A DNA stretch of 64,000 bases from Chloroflexota bacterium (GCA_029265355.1 JAJUJL010000010.1:1-64000), one strand, 5' to 3'. Shown: positions 54,109 through 63,269, counted from the stretch's first letter. Notes: generated by a model not told the origin, from the letters alone. Made by a program: numbers and translations.

Positions 54109-55239
54109 ATGGAACCTAAAAAGCGAATCAGGCCAATCAACTGGCTGGGGCCTTCGATACCGTTCCTGGCGGCGCTGGCGGCGTTTGTGCTGGGTGCATT
54201 CATGCTGCTGCTGCTGGGCGCCAATCCAATCGAAGCCTACGCCGCTTTGATCGATGGCGCTTTCGGCAGCATGAATTCCATCGCCGATACCGTGGTCAAA
54301 GCCACGCCGCTGCTGTTCGTTGGGGCGGGCATTTGCGTGGCTTTCCGCGGGGGTGTGATCAACATTGGTGGTGAAGGTCAGCTTGTGGTGGGAGCGCTGG
54401 CAGCAACGCTGGCTGCGTTGACCTTCACCACCTGGCCGGCCTGGGCTTTGATCCCCGTGTGCCTGTTGCTGGGATTCCTGGCAGGGGCGGTGTGGGGGGC
54501 GATCGCTGGTTTTCTCAAGGCTTACTACAATGTGAATGAGATCCTGACCACGATTATGATGAACCAGATCGCGGTGCAGTTGATGAACTACCTGCTCAGT
54601 GGCCCGATCATGGATCCGGTACAGATCGAAAACGGCTCATTCATCCCGCAGACAGCGCGTTTCCCAGCGGCGGCGGACTTGCCGCGCCTGGTGCCCACCC
54701 GCCTGCACCTGGGTGTATTGCTGGCCGTAGTGGTGGCAATACTGGTCTGGGTGCTGCTGTGGCGCACAACGCTGGGATATCGCATCCGGGCTGTGGGGTT
54801 AAGCCCAGCCGCGGCGCGCCGGGCGGGTATCCGGGTGGAGCAGTATGCCATGCTGGCGCTGTTGATCAGCGGCGCGCTGGCAGGGCTGGGCGGCGCGGTG
54901 CAGGTGCTGGGCGTCAACCACCGCATGTTCACCGATGGCTCCGCCACCGGTTTCACCAGCAGCGCCGGCTTCAACGGCATCGTCGCCGCGCTGTTCGGGC
55001 AGCTTCACCCCCTCGGCGCTATCCCTGCTTCTGGCTTGTTTGGCGCTATGCTGGTCGGCGCCAATAAAATGCAGCGCGTGGTGCAGGTGCCTTCGGCGTT
55101 GATCACTGCCCTGAACGGCCTGGTGGTGATATTTGTGGTCAGCAGCGAGATCTGGCGGCGGCAGTTGGCTCGCCGCCAGGAAATGGGAGCCATGCGCGAA
55201 GCTGCCCTGGCGACAGCGCCGGCGGGAGAGATGACATGA
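54109..55239 (+). CDS. BMP-type nucleoside ABC transporter permease 1
   Basis: The 376-residue permease has about ten helices and the NupP/YufP-like pattern NIGGEGQLVVGAL and YNVNEILTTIMMN. TLGYRIRAVGLSPAAARRAGI is the cytoplasmic coupling loop. AGGAG lies six bases before ATG 54109, so the earlier GTG at 54091 is rejected. It pairs with the permease at 55236 (four-base overlap). The substrate of such systems is usually a nucleoside; the setting favours a purine nucleoside or base. Confidence 0.87.
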   Translation: MEPKKRIRPINWLGPSIPFLAALAAFVLGAFMLLLLGANPIEAYAALIDGAFGSMNSIADTVVKATPLLFVGAGICVAFRGGVINIGGEGQLVVGALAATLAALTFTTWPAWALIPVCLLLGFLAGAVWGAIAGFLKAYYNVNEILTTIMMNQIAVQLMNYLLSGPIMDPVQIENGSFIPQTARFPAAADLPRLVPTRLHLGVLLAVVVAILVWVLLWRTTLGYRIRAVGLSPAAARRAGIRVEQYAMLALLISGALAGLGGAVQVLGVNHRMFTDGSATGFTSSAGFNGIVAALFGQLHPLGAIPASGLFGAMLVGANKMQRVVQVPSALITALNGLVVIFVVSSEIWRRQLARRQEMGAMREAALATAPAGEMT

Positions 55240-56171
55240 TCGCTGACCTGTTCGCTGCCAATGTGATCATCGGCATCCTCACCTCGGGCATTCGCCTGGC
55301 GACGCCCTACCTGTACGCCAGCATCGGTGAAACCTTTGGCCAGCTCAGCGGAGTGCTCAACCTGGGTGTGGACGGTATGATGCTGATGGGCGCCTACGCT
55401 GGTTTTTACGTGACTTTTCACACCGGAAACCCCTGGCTGGGTCTGCTGGTTGCCATACTGGTCGGCGCGCTGATGGGACTGGCAATGGCTTTTATCAGTG
55501 TGACGCTCAAAGCGGAGCAGGGCATCAGCGGCATCGGTGTGTACTTGTTTGGGCTGGGAATGAGCGACCTGCTCTTCCAGAAGACCCTGGGCACCGTGGA
55601 GACGGTCTCCGGGTTTGCCCCGCTGAACATCCCGCTCCTGAGCGATATCCCGGTCTTGGGAACCGTTTTCTTCAGCCACAACATCCTGGTCTACGGAGCT
55701 TTTCTCCTGGTGCCGGTGGCGTGGTTCATCTTGAATAAAACCACCTTGGGATTGAAGATCAAAGCTGTTGGACAAAATCCCGCCGCCGCGGATGCGCTGG
55801 GCGTCAGCGTTGCCAGGGTGCGCTATGCCACGGTGACCCTGGGAGGGGCGCTTGCTGGGTTAGCAGGAGCCTCGCTCTCCATCGCCTTATTGAATGTGTT
55901 CCAGCAAAACCTGACCTCGGGCATGGGTTTCATCGCCGTCGCCCTGGTGTACTTCGGCGGTTGGACGCCCACCGGCGTGCTGCTTGGCTCGCTGCTGTTC
56001 AGCAGCGTGAATGCCTTGCAGTTGTGGGTGCAGATCTTGGGCATACCCATCCCATCGGATTTTGCGGTGATGATGCCCTATGTGCTCACCATCCTGGCGT
56101 TGATCTTCGCCGTTCGCAAGGTGAACCAACCGGCGTCATTGAGCAAGGTGTTTGAGCGCGGCGAGGGCTGA
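55236..56171 (+). CDS. BMP-type nucleoside ABC transporter permease 2
   Basis: This 311-residue permease is the NupQ-like partner. ATPYLYASIGETFGQLSGVLNLGVDG and GLKIKAVGQNPAAADALGV are its N-terminal and coupling-loop signatures (described by region). It has about nine helices. Its start overlaps the stop of permease 1 by four bases. The binding-protein gene follows after 155 bases. Confidence 0.88.
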   Translation: MIADLFAANVIIGILTSGIRLATPYLYASIGETFGQLSGVLNLGVDGMMLMGAYAGFYVTFHTGNPWLGLLVAILVGALMGLAMAFISVTLKAEQGISGIGVYLFGLGMSDLLFQKTLGTVETVSGFAPLNIPLLSDIPVLGTVFFSHNILVYGAFLLVPVAWFILNKTTLGLKIKAVGQNPAAADALGVSVARVRYATVTLGGALAGLAGASLSIALLNVFQQNLTSGMGFIAVALVYFGGWTPTGVLLGSLLFSSVNALQLWVQILGIPIPSDFAVMMPYVLTILALIFAVRKVNQPASLSKVFERGEG

Positions 56172-56326
56172 CGCCTGCGCCGCGCTTTAGGGCAGCTATT
56201 TCTCAAGCTGCAGCTTATTGGAGGAGGTGCCAGGCAGCAATAACCAATGATTGCCAATGCACGGAGACAGACATGCCAGGAGTGCATGCCAATGTGGCCT
56301 GTTAATCAACTTAGAGGAGAAAAGTC

Positions 56327-57337
56327 ATGAGAAAGACAACCCATTTGATCCTGTGGCTGCTGATTGCGGTACTGACATTGACCGCCTGCCAGCCAGCCGC
56401 TGCCCCCGAAGCCACCCCAGAACCGGTGAAGCAGTTCCGCGTCGCGGTGGTGATGCCCAGCCAGATCAACGACCTGGCTTTCAGCCAGAGCATGTATGAT
56501 GCGCTGAACGTCATCAAGAGCGAGATGGGGGCAGAGAACTTTGATTTCGTGTACTCTGAGAACATGTTCGTTGTCGACGAAGCGGCAGCGGCGATACGTG
56601 ACTATGCTTCGCAGGGCTACAACCTGGTGATTGCCCACGGCTCGCAGTACGGCAGCTCGCTGGTCGAGATTGCGCCCGATTTCCCCAACACCAGCTTTGC
56701 CTGGGGCACCACCGTGGATACCTTCACGGATAAAGGCATTACCAATGTGTTTGCTTACGAGGCGCGCTCCGAGCAGGGCGGCTATGTCAACGGCGTCATT
56801 GCCGCCATGATGACGCAAAGCAATGTGATCGGCGTGGTTGGCCCGATTGAAACCGGCGACGCCAAGCTGTACGTGGACGGTTTCAAAGCCGGCGTGGCAG
56901 CGACCAAACCGGAAGTGGTGGTGAATGTCAACTGGATTGGTTCGTTCAGCGATGTCGCTCTCGCCTCCGAAGCCGCTCAGACGCACATCAACGCCGGTGC
57001 CGATATGTTGACCGGAACAGCCCAGATGGTGGTCGGCGCGGTGGGAGTCGCCAAAGAGAAAGGCGTCTTGTGGTTCGGCACGCAATCCAACCAGACCTCC
57101 CTGGCGCCGGAGATCGTCGTCGCCAGCCAGGTGTACAAGTGGGATGTGGTTCTGCGCCAGATCATCGACCTGGTGAAAGCCGGCACGTTGGGCGGCACCG
57201 CCTTCCAGATCGACCTTGCCAACAAAGGCGAGGTGATCGAATACAATCCGGCGTTCACTCTGCCGGCCGAGGTTGGGCAGGCCGCCGGAGCAGCCATCGA
57301 AGGCATTTCAAACGGCAGTATCAAGGCTCTGCCGTAA
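56327..57337 (+). CDS. BMP/Med-family substrate-binding lipoprotein
   Basis: The 336-residue lipoprotein has a lipobox LTLTAC (Cys21) and a BMP fold with VVMPSQINDLAFSQS, IAHGSQYG and GGYVNGVIAAMM. BMP proteins bind purine nucleosides (PnrA, TmpC) through a pattern of Asp/Asn/Phe contacts; FGTQSNQTSLAP is the hinge. A GAGGAG site precedes the ATG. It feeds the two permeases and the double ATPase at 57411. Confidence 0.9.
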   Translation: MRKTTHLILWLLIAVLTLTACQPAAAPEATPEPVKQFRVAVVMPSQINDLAFSQSMYDALNVIKSEMGAENFDFVYSENMFVVDEAAAAIRDYASQGYNLVIAHGSQYGSSLVEIAPDFPNTSFAWGTTVDTFTDKGITNVFAYEARSEQGGYVNGVIAAMMTQSNVIGVVGPIETGDAKLYVDGFKAGVAATKPEVVVNVNWIGSFSDVALASEAAQTHINAGADMLTGTAQMVVGAVGVAKEKGVLWFGTQSNQTSLAPEIVVASQVYKWDVVLRQIIDLVKAGTLGGTAFQIDLANKGEVIEYNPAFTLPAEVGQAAGAAIEGISNGSIKALP

Positions 57338-57410
57338 TCGATCGTCTTTGGACTGGGGGAGCTGCTCCGCGGGGCGGCTCCCTCGGACGTTATCTGCCAG
57401 GAGAGGCGCC

Positions 57411-58958
57411 GTGAGCCTACCCGTCACGCATAAGATCGACAGCGTTGCCCTCCGCAATATCGTCAAACGCTTTCCCGGTGTGATTGCCAGCGATCACGTC
57501 AATTTTGATGTGAAAGCTGGTGAAATCCATGCTCTCTTGGGCGAAAATGGCGCCGGGAAAACCACGCTGATGCGCATCCTGTACGGTTTGTATCAACCGG
57601 ATGAGGGCGAAATCCTGATCAACGGTAAGCCGGTCGCCATTCGCTCACCCGCCGACTCGATCCAGCTCGGCCTGGGTATGATCCACCAGCACTTCATGCT
57701 GGTGCCGACCCTGTCGGTGGCAGCCAACGTTGCCTTGGGACTGAAATCCAGCCGGGGGCTGCTGCTGGACCTGGAGGTGGTCTCGCAAAGGCTGCGCGCC
57801 CTCTCCGAGACATACGGCTTGCGCGTCGACCCCGACGCCATGGTCTGGCAGTTGGCGGTTGGCGAGCAACAGCGCGTGGAGATCCTCAAGGCGCTGTATC
57901 GCGGCGCGGCGCTGCTCATCCTGGATGAGCCAACTGCAGTGCTCACCCCGCAGGAAGTGGACGAGCTGTTTGTCACGCTGCGGCGCATGGCCGCCGAAGG
58001 TCATTCCTTGATCTTTATCAGCCACAAGCTGCACGAGGTGCTGGCGATCAGTCACCGCGTCACTGTGCTGCGCAATGGGCGCGTGGTGCAGACGCTGAAT
58101 ACCGCGGAGACCTCCCGGAAGGAGCTGGCGCGGCTGATGGTCGGGAGAGAAGTGATGCTGCGCGTCGAGCGCCCGGAAGTGCAATTTGGCGCGCCGCGCC
58201 TGGTGATTAAGGACCTGTGGGTCACAGGCGACAAAGGTCTGCCAGCGGTGCGCGGCACTTCTCTACAAATACGCAGCGGTGAAATCCTCGGCATTGCTGG
58301 CGTCTCTGGAAACGGGCAGCGCGAGCTGGCGGAAGCCATTGCGGGTCTGCGCAAGCCGACCCAGGGGCAGATCCTGATCGATGGGATGGATGTGACCGGC
58401 TGGCGCCCTGAGAAATTGATCCTGAATGGGCTGGCGTATATCTCCGAGGAGCGTTTCAGGGACGGCGTCGTCAAAGACCTGACGGTGGAAGAAAACCTGA
58501 TGCTCGAGCAGCACGGGCATGCGCCTTTTGCCCGCGGCATCTTTTTGGATTTCGGACGCATTGCCAGTCACACCCAGGAAATGATTCGCGATTTCGAGAT
58601 CAAAACCCCCTCCAGGCAAACACCGCTGCGCAACCTGTCTGGAGGCAACATCCAAAAGCTGATCTTGGCGCGTGAGTTGACGCGAAAACCGCGTGTGCTG
58701 ATCGCCTCTCAGCCGACGCGCGGCGTGGATATCGGCAGCACCGAGTACATTCATTCGCGGCTGGTGGCGCAGCGCGCCGAGCAAACCGCCACCCTATTGA
58801 TCTCCGAAGACCTGGACGAGATCCGCAACCTGTCCGACCGCATCGCGGTGATGTACGAGGGGCGCATCATGGGCGTGCTGGAGCGGGAGGATGCCAGCAT
58901 TGAAAAACTGGGACTGATGATGGCAGGTGTTTCTGTCGAATCCCAGGAATCCGGCTGA
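57411..58958 (+). CDS. Two-domain ATP-binding protein of the BMP-type nucleoside transporter
   Basis: This 515-residue double ABC protein is the NupO/YufO type. Domain 1 has Walker A GENGAGKTT, signature LAVGEQQRVEI and Walker B ILDEPTAVLTP. Domain 2 has a degenerate Walker A, GVSGNGQREL with no lysine, signature LSGGNIQKLILAREL and ASQPTRGVDIG, as usual for the family. GTG 57411 is preceded by AGGAG and gives an MSLPVTHKID start; the frame upstream to 57273 is rejected. Confidence 0.9.
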   Translation: MSLPVTHKIDSVALRNIVKRFPGVIASDHVNFDVKAGEIHALLGENGAGKTTLMRILYGLYQPDEGEILINGKPVAIRSPADSIQLGLGMIHQHFMLVPTLSVAANVALGLKSSRGLLLDLEVVSQRLRALSETYGLRVDPDAMVWQLAVGEQQRVEILKALYRGAALLILDEPTAVLTPQEVDELFVTLRRMAAEGHSLIFISHKLHEVLAISHRVTVLRNGRVVQTLNTAETSRKELARLMVGREVMLRVERPEVQFGAPRLVIKDLWVTGDKGLPAVRGTSLQIRSGEILGIAGVSGNGQRELAEAIAGLRKPTQGQILIDGMDVTGWRPEKLILNGLAYISEERFRDGVVKDLTVEENLMLEQHGHAPFARGIFLDFGRIASHTQEMIRDFEIKTPSRQTPLRNLSGGNIQKLILARELTRKPRVLIASQPTRGVDIGSTEYIHSRLVAQRAEQTATLLISEDLDEIRNLSDRIAVMYEGRIMGVLEREDASIEKLGLMMAGVSVESQESG

Positions 58959-58963
58959 GAGCG

Positions 58964-58985
58964 CCTGGAGCGAACCCGCTCCAGG
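58964..58985. terminator. Hairpin after the nucleoside transporter ATPase gene
   Basis: CCTGGAGCG (58964-58972) and CGCTCCAGG (58977-58985) form a perfect 9-base stem with a 4-base loop, six bases past the stop. AAAAGCG follows instead of a T-run, so it is a weak terminator or a stabiliser. Confidence 0.5.
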
Positions 58986-59083
58986 AAAAGCGACCCATGT
59001 GGGCGCTTTGTAGAATTCTATGTTTTTATCGTGTGCGATGTAGTTGAGCGCTATCAACACAATTTTCTAGAGGAGATATTCGT

Positions 59084-60544
59084 ATGATCGACCTGACCAT
59101 TGATCGAGATCGCCGCCAGCGCGCCATCGCGCGTGCCCGCGAGCGCAATATCATCATTCCCACTTTTGCCCAGATGAAAAATCCGGCCTTGATCCCCGAC
59201 CGGATCAAGAAGGAGCTCTCAACCATCGGACTGTGGGATGTGCATCCGCGCAACCTGTTCCGCATCACCTGGCACAATCAGCCAGTGCCGTATGGCGGCG
59301 GGTTCGGCAATGTCAACTGGATCGAGTTTCCCTCCAGTCTGACAGGTGTGCCGGCGCGCATCATTGCCCTGGTGGGCAAATGGTTCCCCACCGGCGCGCA
59401 CAAAGTTGGCGCTGCTTTTGGTTGCCTGGTGCCGCGACTGGTGACCGGTCAGTTTGACCCCACCACTCAGAAGGCGGTCTGGCCCTCCACGGGGAATTTC
59501 TGCCGCGGCGGCGCGTACGACTCGGCGCTGCTCGCCACCACCTCCATCGCCATTCTGCCCGAAGGCATGAGCCGCGAACGCTTCGAGTGGCTTTCCAAGA
59601 TCGCTGGCGAGGTGATCGCCACGCCAGGCAGCGAATCCAATGTCAAAGAAATCTTCGACAAGTGCTGGGAGTTGCGCCGTTCGGGCGAAGACCTGATGAT
59701 CTTCAACCAGTTCGAAGAATTCGGCAATTACCTGTGGCACTATGAGGTCACTGGCCACGCCATGGAAGAGGTGCTCAAGCAGGTCATGGGGCCGAAGGAT
59801 GAGTACCGCGGCATGACTTCTGCAACCGGCTCGGCTGGCACGATCGCCTTTGGCGACTACATGAAGCAGCTCTTCCCAGCCAGCAAGATTGCCGCCAGCG
59901 AGGCGCTGCAATGCCCCACGCTGCTGGAGAACGGTTTTGGTTCGCACCGCATCGAGGGCATCGGCGATAAGCACGTGCCCTGGATTCACAATGTCAAAAA
60001 TACCGACCTGGTGGTGGCGATCGATGACCAGGCGGTCGTCAACATTGCTCGCCTGTTCAACGAGCCGGTGGGGCGCGCTTACCTGGTGCGCCAGGGCGTA
60101 CCGGAAGAGCTGGTCTCCAGGCTGGATTTGCTCGGTTTCTCCGGCATCTCCAACGTGCTGACCGCCATCAAAATGGCGCGCTATTATGAGATGGATGAGC
60201 ATGATATTGTGCTCACCGTGCTGACCGACTCGATGGAGCTGTACGCCAGCCGCCTGGTGGAGATGCACAACGAATTTGGCGAATATACCACCACCGACGC
60301 CGCCGCCGATTTCGCACGCTACCTGCACGGGCAGAGCACCGACAACATGCTGGAATTGAGTTACACTGACCGCCGCCGGGTGCACAACTTGAAGTACTTC
60401 ACCTGGGTGGAGCAGCAAGGGCGCACCTACGAAGAGATCATGGCGCAATGGTACGACCGAGATTACTGGACGTCGTTCCAAAAACAGACCGAGACGATCG
60501 ATGAACTGATCGAGAGCTTCAACCGCGAGGTGGGGCTGCTGTAA
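59084..60544 (+). CDS. PLP-dependent fold-type II enzyme of unknown specificity
   Basis: The 486-residue protein is a cysteine synthase/threonine synthase-like enzyme. The PLP lysine is in TGAHKVGAAFG and the phosphate loop is STGNFCRGGAYD. TSATGSAGTIAFGDYM may bind substrate. Fold-type II enzymes act by beta-elimination or replacement on amino acids. Sequence is unlike diaminopropionate ammonia-lyase (YgeX) at the motif level, though the position next to carbamoyltransferase genes is like ygeX. AGAGGAG precedes ATG 59084. Substrate unknown; possibly a diamino or ureido acid from the purine path. Confidence 0.72.
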   Translation: MIDLTIDRDRRQRAIARARERNIIIPTFAQMKNPALIPDRIKKELSTIGLWDVHPRNLFRITWHNQPVPYGGGFGNVNWIEFPSSLTGVPARIIALVGKWFPTGAHKVGAAFGCLVPRLVTGQFDPTTQKAVWPSTGNFCRGGAYDSALLATTSIAILPEGMSRERFEWLSKIAGEVIATPGSESNVKEIFDKCWELRRSGEDLMIFNQFEEFGNYLWHYEVTGHAMEEVLKQVMGPKDEYRGMTSATGSAGTIAFGDYMKQLFPASKIAASEALQCPTLLENGFGSHRIEGIGDKHVPWIHNVKNTDLVVAIDDQAVVNIARLFNEPVGRAYLVRQGVPEELVSRLDLLGFSGISNVLTAIKMARYYEMDEHDIVLTVLTDSMELYASRLVEMHNEFGEYTTTDAAADFARYLHGQSTDNMLELSYTDRRRVHNLKYFTWVEQQGRTYEEIMAQWYDRDYWTSFQKQTETIDELIESFNREVGLL

Positions 60545-60787
60545 GGTACACACCCCTGCCACGGGCGAATCATTTATAAAGGATGCGTGTTGTATATGAA
60601 AAGTATCTGGCGTAAGGCCCACCCGCTACCGTTTGGTGCGCTCGTGAAGCCCGTGTTTATTGTATGGCAGGGGCTCGCCCGATACCCAGAAAGGAGGCGC
60701 TTATAAGACGATAACGTATCAAATGAACACCCCACACTAGAACCCATATCGACAACACCTTCGACATTGAATGAGGAGAACATTGCT
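60545..60787 (+). ncRNA. Candidate structured leader RNA upstream of the ECF genes
   Basis: In this 243-base leader, CCCCTGCCA (60553-60561) pairs with TGGCAGGGG (60665-60673), and the adjoining CGGGCGA (60562-60568) pairs with TCGCCCG (60675-60681). The pairs cross, so they form a pseudoknot or exclude each other. Between them an interrupted hairpin runs from GGCCCAC (about 60616) round a GTTT loop (60631-60634) to GTG-AA-GCC. An isolated AAAGGAGG follows at 60690-60697. No known riboswitch consensus is recognised. Confidence 0.5.
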
Positions 60788-61402
60788 ATGTCTACTGCTG
60801 CATCTGAAAATGTATGGGCACTGGAGGAGGGGGAAGTTCGCAAGCCAGGCATTGCGCACATTGTTGCGCTGGCGCTGTTCACCGGTATTGGCATCGTGGT
60901 AGGCACCTTCGGTAGCCTGGCGATCCCGATCGGGTTCGTGTCCGCTTTCTGGCCAGGACAGGCCATCCAGGCCGTTGGGTCCATCTGGTACGGCATGTGG
61001 GGCGGTATCGCCGCGTTCGTCTTCCCCCTGATCTCGAATGCGATGAGCGGTTCCGCGCCTTTGCCGGTGTCGATGGCCTACATCCCTGCCAACTTTGTTC
61101 AGGGCATGGCTGCCGGCTGGGTCTTCCGGCAGTACAAGCTGCACCCCGCGCTGACCTCTGCCCGGGACTGGTGGGGTTTCACCCTGGTTGGAATCATCGC
61201 AGCCAATGCCTTCGGCGCGCTGTGGGGCACCAGCGTGCTGCGCGCTTTCGGATTGATCACGCCAGCCGCTCACCTGGTCGCCTGGGCTGGTTGGTTCATT
61301 GGCAACTCGGTCGCCTCGTGGGTGCTGGGCGTTCTGCTGCTCAAGTTCATCTCGCCCCTGGTGATCAAGACCAAAGCTTTCTGCAAGGGCTACTGGGCCT
61401 GA
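60788..61402 (+). CDS. ECF transporter S component
   Basis: This 204-residue membrane protein with five or six helices is followed by EcfT and two EcfA genes, the order of an ECF vitamin-type importer. IPIGFVSAFWPGQAIQAVGS and PVSMAYIPANFVQGMAAGW are Gly/Pro-rich helical turns typical of S components. The family is not one I recognise (not BioY, ThiT or RibU by motif), so the ligand is unknown. Its presence in the purine catabolic region suggests a base, ureide or cofactor. GAGGAG is nine bases before ATG 60788. A 13-base-stem hairpin follows at 61415-61450. Confidence 0.72.
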   Translation: MSTAASENVWALEEGEVRKPGIAHIVALALFTGIGIVVGTFGSLAIPIGFVSAFWPGQAIQAVGSIWYGMWGGIAAFVFPLISNAMSGSAPLPVSMAYIPANFVQGMAAGWVFRQYKLHPALTSARDWWGFTLVGIIAANAFGALWGTSVLRAFGLITPAAHLVAWAGWFIGNSVASWVLGVLLLKFISPLVIKTKAFCKGYWA

Positions 61403-61414
61403 TTCTATTCATTG

Positions 61415-61450
61415 CTATCAGGGGCTGGGGATTTCCTCAGCCCCTGATAG
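61415..61450 (+). promoter_or_regulatory. Intercistronic hairpin between S component and EcfT genes
   Basis: CTATCAGGGGCTG (61415-61427) and CAGCCCCTGATAG (61438-61450) form a perfect 13-base stem with a 10-base loop. No strong T-run follows, so it may stabilise the upstream mRNA or reduce EcfT expression rather than end transcription. Confidence 0.65.
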
Positions 61451-61481
61451 ATTGTAAATTCCTGCTGTTTGGAGGTCATTC

Positions 61482-62387
61482 ATGGCACAGACCATGGAAC
61501 TTTCCGCCGCTAAACCTCCGCTTCGGAAGATGCGGCGGACACTGCTGGGAACTGTACCGGTGCAATCACCGATTTACGAGCTGCATCCGGCGACCAGATT
61601 GTTCACCCTGCTCTTTCTCGGGGTCGTCTCTCTGTTCATCGATCTGCCTGAGATCAACATCTTGCTCATCATCGCCATCTTTATCTACCTGCGCTGGGCC
61701 AAGGTAGATATTTCGGGCTTGAAAATCTACCTGCCTCTGACGGTCACGGTGGCAATTTTCATGTTCACGGTGTCGATTGCTTTCCCAGGCGCTGATCCAA
61801 ACTTTCACTCTTTCCGTTTCCTGGGGATCACTTTTTATCTGGAGCCGCTCTATTGGACCTTTGCCAGCTATTGGCGCTTGATGGCCATGCTTTTCGGCAC
61901 TATCCAGTACTTTTCAACCAATCGCGAGCGGGAGACGCTGGTTGCTGTGCGCTCGCTAAAAGTACCGTTCGTGATCACCTACTTTTTAAGCCTGGCGCTG
62001 CGCTCTGCAGGTATGTTTTTGGAAGATATGCGCACCATCCGCGAAGCCGAAAGAGCGCGCGGGTTGGATGAGACATCGATGTCTTTGCGTGACCGGGCGA
62101 AGTTGTACGCTATGTACATGATCCCGCTGTTTACCCTGGCAATTCGCCGCACGGATGAAATCAGCAATGCGCTCTATGCACGCGGTTACACTCCATCTGG
62201 GAAATTGGAAAATGAGAAGCAGCGCAGCGATTACATCCTGACGCAGTACCAGTTCCGTAGGATTGATACCATTCTGATCGCTGCGATGGTGATCACCTTC
62301 GTGCTGGTAGGTGTGCTCCGCATTGGTTTTGGAGTGTTCGCTGTCACGCAGTCGCCGTTGCGGATCTTCTTGTTGAGCCTGTTTTAA
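61482..62387 (+). CDS. ecfT: ECF transporter T component (EcfT)
   Basis: The 301-residue protein has about six helices and the EcfT cytoplasmic coupling segments AERARGLDE and ALYARGYTP, each with the Ala-Arg-Gly motif that docks the ATPases. N-terminus SPIYELHPATRLF is the family start. A GGAGG site precedes ATG 61482. It links the S component at 60788 to EcfA subunits at 62400 and 63270. Confidence 0.9.
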   Translation: MAQTMELSAAKPPLRKMRRTLLGTVPVQSPIYELHPATRLFTLLFLGVVSLFIDLPEINILLIIAIFIYLRWAKVDISGLKIYLPLTVTVAIFMFTVSIAFPGADPNFHSFRFLGITFYLEPLYWTFASYWRLMAMLFGTIQYFSTNRERETLVAVRSLKVPFVITYFLSLALRSAGMFLEDMRTIREAERARGLDETSMSLRDRAKLYAMYMIPLFTLAIRRTDEISNALYARGYTPSGKLENEKQRSDYILTQYQFRRIDTILIAAMVITFVLVGVLRIGFGVFAVTQSPLRIFLLSLF

Positions 62388-62399
62388 GAGGATATTGCT

Positions 62400-63266
62400 A
62401 TGAAAGCTGTGGTCACGAAAGATTTGGGTTGGAAGTACTCTGGCAGGAAGCGCTTTGCGATCGAGCATGTCGATCTTGAGATCGAAGAAAACACCTTTGT
62501 CAGCATCGTTGGTCCGAACGAGCATGGCAAAACCACGCTGGTTTCCTGCATCAAGGGCTTGATCCCGAGCAGTTTTCATGGGGTGTGGCGAGGGAGCGTC
62601 GAGATCTTTGGGCAAGATGTGCGCAAGCTCTCTGCGCAGCGCCTGGCGCAGGAAATTGGTTTTGTGTTCGCCGATCCCGAAGCGCAGTTCACCTCCATGA
62701 CTGTGGAGGAGGAGCTGGTGTTTGGCCTGGAAAATATCGGTCTGCCGCTGGGAGAAGTCAAAGAGCGATTGGATTGGGTCAGTCAGATCACTATGATCGG
62801 CGACTTGCTGGACAAATCCCCTTACGAAATATCCGGTGGGCAAAAGCAGCGCGTGGCGATCGCCAGCGTGCTGGCAATGCGCCCGCGCATCATCATCCTT
62901 GACGAACCTACCTCGATGCTCGACCCATTGGGAAAGGACTTCATCTTTGAGATCCTGACCAATATCAAAAAAGAAACCGAAATGACCGTGATTGTCGTCG
63001 AGCATAACATCGAACAAATCGCGCCGCTGTCGGATGTGATGATTTTGATGTACGAAGGGAGCATCGCCAAATCTGGTCCACCTGAAGTTTTCTTCGAGAA
63101 CAGCGATTTCCTGATCGAACATGGCATTCAACCTCCCCAGGCAACCGCTTTTATCGACAACGTGAGGAAATTGGGAGATTACAACGGTCCTCTCCCCATC
63201 AGCCTGGAAGCATCGATACCGGTGCTGGCAAATATCCTGGATCACCGGCTTGGCGGAAAAGGGTAG
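62400..63266 (+). CDS. ecfA1: ECF transporter ATPase (EcfA1)
   Basis: This 288-residue ATPase has Walker A GPNEHGKTT, with an acidic E-H pair, a Q-loop region DPEAQFTSMTVEEEL characteristic of EcfA proteins, signature ISGGQKQRVAIAS and Walker B IILDEPTSMLDP, with the switch His in VEHNIEQ. The C-terminal 40 residues carry an EcfA-like extension. GAGG precedes the ATG. Confidence 0.9.
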   Translation: MKAVVTKDLGWKYSGRKRFAIEHVDLEIEENTFVSIVGPNEHGKTTLVSCIKGLIPSSFHGVWRGSVEIFGQDVRKLSAQRLAQEIGFVFADPEAQFTSMTVEEELVFGLENIGLPLGEVKERLDWVSQITMIGDLLDKSPYEISGGQKQRVAIASVLAMRPRIIILDEPTSMLDPLGKDFIFEILTNIKKETEMTVIVVEHNIEQIAPLSDVMILMYEGSIAKSGPPEVFFENSDFLIEHGIQPPQATAFIDNVRKLGDYNGPLPISLEASIPVLANILDHRLGGKG

Positions 63267-63269
63267 CTT

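Noticed and set aside
60545-60787. Match to TPP, cobalamin, purine or THF riboswitch
   Set aside because: None of the conserved core words of these classes could be found; only the self-complementary segments are supported.
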